DNA of 64,000 bases. Origin: Magicicada septendecula. Taxonomy: Eukaryota; Arthropoda; Insecta; Hemiptera; Cicadidae. Made by a program: the position numbers and the translations under genes. This document shows positions 60,001 through 64,000 of this stretch, one piece after another; position 1 is the first letter of the stretch, and each line of letters begins with the position of its first letter. Under the pieces are notes generated by a model. It was not told the origin of the DNA, searched no databases, and saw nothing but the letters and a program-made list of their open reading frames with translations. The stretch spans positions 152,018,074 to 152,082,073 of the forward strand of contig CM068369.1 in assembly GCA_034769895.1 (NCBI GenBank). The letters are read 5' to 3'.

Positions 60001-61298
60001 ATTTTTGATATTGTCTTCTATATCATAGCCGAAAACGTTTATAGAAATGTTAGGATTCTGTGCTTCAAATTTGGAAATGGACTTTAACGAAACAGGGTAC
60101 TCGATACCGGACATATTTAATGTGTTTATGAATGGGATGTAGTTTGAAGCACGGTCTTTATTATGTTGTTGAGGGTGTATGTGGGCTAGAACAGACCACA
60201 GAAAACACATTTCATCTCGGGGGTTCTTGATGTTGACTACTGCCTTAGTGAGCGTGAGTTTTCGCGGGGTTGGAAGGTAGGAGGACGCTGCTAGAGGCTG
60301 GTACCGTCCAACAACCAGTTCCAGCTTCAGTACAGCATCCACCGACCATCCGCTCCCGTCACGGGTAAAATTAGATATGCTATTGAAGATTTTATCGTAG
60401 GATTCATCGAGTAGACAATTCAACTCGTCGCTGTCGCCCGCGAGCAACGTGCGACAACGTCCGTGGAAGACGGCGTCTTTCGTTACCTCTTTCTCCTCAC
60501 CACTGTCACCATCTACCACGGTTTTGGTAAAACGTATCCTGCACGCAATATGCCACTTGATATTGCGTAAACGTGCCTGCTCTGCCTGAATATCCTCAAG
60601 CAATAAAGGACGTGCCTCAGTCATTACGAATACTATGTCATGATCCGACGCGTTGACGTTCACTGGAATGTAGTCGAAAGTTGTGATGCACCCTCGGACA
60701 CTACTGTTCCTCTCGATATAAAACCGAGTCACAACTGAAACAATAGAAACATGAGTATTAGTAACCAATAGGAATGATAAATAACGTGTACACACAAATT
60801 CATGTTTGTAGTAAATAAATAACACTCGTCGGGGGGTAATATGTCAGTTTATTACAAACCGTGAAGATGTCGACTACTCCTGATTTAGTATTGAAAGTGA
60901 AAGAATAAAATCATTCAAATATTGGGAAGTGACGTTTATCAGCCCCGACGAGTTAGCGTTTGCGGGGTTCTACCCTAGAAATTTCGATGTTTGTGGACAT
61001 AGTATGTCATTCGTAGACGATAGAGTTAAATGCTTTTGTTGTGGAATTGAATTAGTTGATTGGAAAGAAGGTGACAAACCTATGAAGGAACATGAAAAAT
61101 TTTCATCTACATGTCAATTTCTAAACGATGTTAAGAGTGAGACTTTTCATGCACACACCAATAGACATAGTATGACTCAAACGTTAATTCGCATCAGCAA
61201 GTTTGCACACTACATAATTACAAAAATAATTTCTTAACTGTGAACTTTTTACCTTGTTCAGTCTGCTCCTCCCCACGTTCCTGCTGAAGGTTAGCCAT
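57055..61298 (-). CDS. polB: Protein-primed family B DNA polymerase (Polinton/adintovirus type), probably two coding exons
   Basis: The 57055-60825 frame has 1256 codons without a break. Numbering that frame: C2H2/C2HC-like finger at 333-353; Exo I D389-F-E391; EndoVII/HNH-like zinc site C511, C514, H527, H529, H539, C542; Exo II N558...D563; Exo III Y707...D711; polymerase motif A D808 with NNLYG; motif B K975...NNAVYG; motif C D1075-T-D1077; KxY-like K1140-C-Y1142. All catalytic positions are present, so the enzyme could be active. It would copy DNA from a protein primer; the family is known from Polintons, adintoviruses and bidnaviruses. The first ~30 codons look intronic: TTTCAG precedes 60734, and an upstream segment 61253-61324 has an acceptor, ATG at 61298 and donor AAG/GTAAAA, joining in phase (46 nt, phase 1) to give ~1241 residues. 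No integrase, ATPase or capsid gene is in the window. Confidence 0.9.
60735..61252 (-). other. Predicted intron of the polymerase gene
   Basis: Minus strand: donor GTAAAAAG directly after AACAAG (61253), acceptor CTATTGTTTCAG ending at 60735. Length 518 bp. It contains the BIR frame on the other strand. Inferred from splice signals and phase only. Confidence 0.6.
60884..61237 (+). CDS. BIR-domain (IAP-like) protein, single domain, start unclear
   Basis: The open frame runs from after TGA 60881-60883 to TAA at 61235-61237. It contains one complete BIR domain: an ERIKSFKYW start, SPDELAFAGFY, then the zinc ligands C (61031), C (61040), H (61091) and C (61112) with spacing CX2C-X16-H-X6-C, and the W of VDW between them. 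BIR proteins bind caspases or IAP antagonists; some insect DNA viruses carry one as an apoptosis inhibitor. At most 117 residues, with no RING finger. No ATG precedes the domain in frame; GTG at 60929 would cut the domain, and ATG 60867 is in another frame and meets a stop after 13 codons. It may be frameshifted, spliced to an upstream exon, or dead. It lies antisense inside the predicted polymerase intron. The domain is sure; expression is not. Confidence 0.7.
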   Translation, partial: FSIESERIKSFKYWEVTFISPDELAFAGFYPRNFDVCGHSMSFVDDRVKCFCCGIELVDWKEGDKPMKEHEKFSSTCQFLNDVKSETFHAHTNRHSMTQTLIRISKFAHYIITKIIS

Positions 61299-61324
61299 GA
61301 TCTTCAAGTGAGAATGAATGAATA

Positions 61325-61697
61325 CTGAAAAACAAAAGGTACTGTTATAACGCTGGTATTATGTTAGTGTATCGTAAACGTTTTATATATCAATTTGTAC
61401 ATAATACATGTACGCTTAGACCAACTATTTGCTAGATCGGGAAAATTAAGTTTATTTTCGCGCACACACACAAACAGATTTAAATAATACTTTCATGCTT
61501 ACAATATACAACCAATGTACACAAACTTATAAAGCATCAAACTATATATATCATTCGTTGGGTTGTAATTATTATTAAACAGTAAATATGCTTAGAATGA
61601 AAATATTTGCTATGATTTTAGTAACATATAACAGCGTCTTACATACCACTCGAATCTATATATACTGTTCTGTTTCAGATAATAATAATAATTTGAT

Positions 61698-61733
<36 letters not shown>

Positions 61734-61990
61734 TTAAATTCAAATATATATCTTCAATTAGAACTGTAATATAAAAAATACGGTAAGAATATATTTCAGA
61801 AATTGTGATTTGAACATACACATACATGTATTAAATTCAGTAAATAATGTTTTAATGCAAATAATTTTTACTAGTAACATATAACAGCGTCTTACATACC
61901 ACTCGAATCTATATATACTGTTCTGTTTCAGATAATAATAATAATAATTTGATCACGCACACACACACATACATGTATTAAATCAATAAA
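61325..61990. other. Upstream intron/flank of the polymerase gene
   Basis: AT-rich with CA tracts. A ~100-bp segment (TAACATATAACAGCGTCTTA to CAGATAATAATAAT) occurs twice, near 61621-61695 and 61873-61945. An acceptor (TTTTTCAG, ending at 61325) on the minus strand closes a predicted leader intron. Confidence 0.5.
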
Positions 61991-63660
61991 TAATGTCTTA
62001 CCAAACTAACGTATGTTGAATACACACAGGAACTTGTGTATACTGAGACGTACAATAATTCAAGCAGTTTTTCAACTATTAAAAAACTGTTGAGATAGAT
62101 TTATCAACGCACGCAAGCAGTCAGTGTGAATCCGATAAAATTCAGTTATACCTAAAAATATATATATCTTCAATTAGAAGTGTATAAAAGGTACAGTAAG
62201 AATATATTTCAGAAAATTGTATTAAATTCAAATATATATCTTCAATTAAAAGTGCGTTAAGAATAAAAGTACGTTAAGAATATATTCAGAAAATTGTAAT
62301 TTGATCATACGCATACGCTTACACACACATGTATTAAATTAAAATATATATATCTTCAATTAGAAGTGTAATATAAAAAATATGGTAAGAATATATTTCG
62401 TAAATTGTGGTTTGAACATACACATACATGTATTAAATAATGTTTTAATGCAAATAATTTTTACGTTTAATAATAATAATAATTTGATCACGCACACACA
62501 CATACATGTATTAAATCAATAAATAATGTCTTACCAAACTAACGTATGTTGAATACACACACAGGAACTTGTGTATACTGAGACGTACAATAATTCAAAC
62601 AGTTTTTCAACTATTAAAAAAACTGTTGAGATAGATTTATCAACGCACGCAAGCAGTCAGTGTGAATCCGATAAAATTCAGTTATACCTAAAAATATATA
62701 TATCTTCAATTAGAAGTGTATAAAAGGTACAGTAAGAATATATTTCAGAAAATTGTATTAAATTCAAATATATATCTTCAATTAAAAGTGCGTTAAGAAT
62801 AAAAGTACGTTAAGAATATATTCAGAAAATTGTAATTTGATCATACGCATACGCTTACACACACATGTATTAAATTAAAATATATATATCTTCAATTAGA
62901 AGTGTAATATAAAAAATATGGTAAGAATATATTTCGTAAATTGTGGTTTGAACATACACATACATGTATTAAATAATGTTTTAATGCAAATAATTTTTAC
63001 GTTTAATAATAATAATAATTTGATCACGCACACACACATACATGTATTAAATCAATAAATAATGTCTTACCAAACTAACGTATGTTGAATACACACACAG
63101 GAACTTGTGTATACTGAGACGTACAATAATTCAAACAGTTTTTCAACTATTAAAAAAACTGTTGAGATAGATTTATCAACGCACGCAAGCAGTCAGTGTG
63201 AATCCGATAAAATTCAGTTATACCTAAAAATATATATATCTTCAATTAGAAGTGTATAAAAGGTACAGTAAGAATATATTTCAGAAAATTGTATTAAATT
63301 CAAATATATATCTTCAATTAAAAGTGCGTTAAGAATAAAAGTACGTTAAGAATATATTCAGAAAATTGTAATTTGATCATACGCATACGCTTACACACAC
63401 ATGTATTAAATTAAAATATATATATCTTCAATTAGAAGTGTAATATAAAAAATATGGTAAGAATATATTTCGTAAATTGTGGTTTGAACATACACATACA
63501 TGTATTAAATAATGTTTTAATGCAAATAATTTTTACGTTTAAATAAAATCTGTACATACAATAAATTATACTCACCAAAACTATTGTATGTTGACTACAC
63601 ACAGGAACTTGCGTATACTGCGATTGCACAATAATACAGTCTTCCAACTATTAAAAATGT
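61991..63660 (-). repeat. Tandem repeat of ~536 bp carrying candidate promoter and leader exon (about 3.5 copies)
   Basis: CAACTATTAAAAA recurs at 62073, 62608, 63144 and (diverged) 63645. Units 2 and 3 are almost identical; the outer copies are diverged. On the minus strand every copy contains a TATA-like AT stretch, then GTTCCTGTGTGT and CAACATAC, then a consensus donor (TTTG/GTAAGA in three, TTTG/GTGAGT in the distal one) at 62000, 62533, 63069 and 63574. None has an ATG-led frame of note. Read toward the polymerase, each could be an alternative promoter with a non-coding first exon. Confidence 0.7.
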
Positions 63661-63681
63661 CAGTGCACACAAGCGAGTCAA

Positions 63682-63716
63682 ATGAGAATTTATCGTTAAA
63701 TTTGTTGAGTATATAT
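63682..63716 (-). promoter_or_regulatory. Candidate TATA promoter, distal leader exon
   Basis: Minus strand CCAATATATACTC (TATATA at 63710-63715) lies ~135 bp before the donor at 63575, giving a leader exon of about 105 nt if transcription starts 25-30 bp downstream. Inferred from position only. Confidence 0.35.
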
Positions 63717-64000
63717 TGGTCTCTGGTGGTAGGGGAAAGCCGATGTTTGTTTTGGACGTGAATACTTTCTAATCGATACTTACTTGTGATGGGTGCAACT
63801 AATGAGTGTCATGTGTCATATTAGAAAGTGAAAGGCGGATTTAGCGAATACACACACAATGGTTTATTTCGGTAGAACCATCTGAACATACATGCAATTA
63901 GTTGTATAGTAATCAGAATGTGTGTGAGAGAGACAATTTAATAGTTTGAATTTTATACCACAAGGTAAACTATATTTTTTTTTAAGTCGGGGGTTGTTTC
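63717..64000. other. Flank to window end, no gene seen
   Basis: No frame or repeat recognised; the polymerase locus may continue beyond the window. Confidence 0.4.

Noticed and set aside
1..64000. CRISPR arrays, bacterial operons, rRNA or tRNA genes
   Set aside because: None seen. The tandem arrays have units far too long and no spacer structure, and the window has eukaryotic transposon content. tRNAs cannot be excluded without a dedicated scan.

Overview
The window looks like repeat-rich nuclear DNA from an arthropod, most likely an insect. It is AT-rich, has long CA, CT and TG tracts, has no bacterial-style gene packing, and is crowded with retrotransposon and DNA-transposon copies of animal type. 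I cannot name the species. Apart from transposon-derived reading frames, only two genes stand out, and both may themselves be of viral or mobile origin.

Layout. 0-5.6 kb: a TA-flanked pogo/Tigger-like non-autonomous element, then an element built around a tandem array of ~162-bp units, then a small foldback element. 6.5-9.9 kb: a young but defective LTR retrotransposon (two 557-bp LTRs, gag and protease, most of pol deleted). 11-17.5 kb: foldback elements, a ~418-bp MITE and a solo LTR of the same LTR family. 18-30 kb: an interspersed repeat, a nested pair of tandem-array elements, a second MITE copy, a LINE tail and a degenerate mariner-like element. 32.3-33.3 kb: a truncated Penelope-like element with a GIY-YIG endonuclease frame, inverted terminal copies and a 14-bp target duplication. 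33-54.6 kb: more LINE remnants (best at 51.2-52.7 kb), a third tandem-array element interrupted by a hAT-like MITE, a second mariner-like element and more foldbacks.

54.6-64 kb is different. After a block of CT and CA simple repeats comes an intact minus-strand frame for a protein-primed family B DNA polymerase of the Polinton/adintovirus type. Canonical splice signals suggest that translation starts in a small upstream exon and joins the long exon in phase across a ~518-bp intron. That intron carries, on the opposite strand, an open frame with a complete BIR (IAP-type) zinc domain. Upstream of the polymerase lie ~3.5 copies of a ~536-bp tandem repeat; each copy holds a TATA-like stretch and a candidate leader exon with a splice donor, so the gene may have a multiplied promoter.

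A second theme is a short hammerhead-ribozyme-like core (CUGANGA, a stem, then GAAA). It recurs at ten loci in three architectures: foldback elements, the Penelope-like element and the tandem-array elements. Several foldbacks and the tandem-array elements also share the flanking tail around ACGGCC-AACAGCCCGG. This points to a common ribozyme-bearing module moving between element types or shared by descent. All functional claims are from reading alone; no database search or folding program was run.
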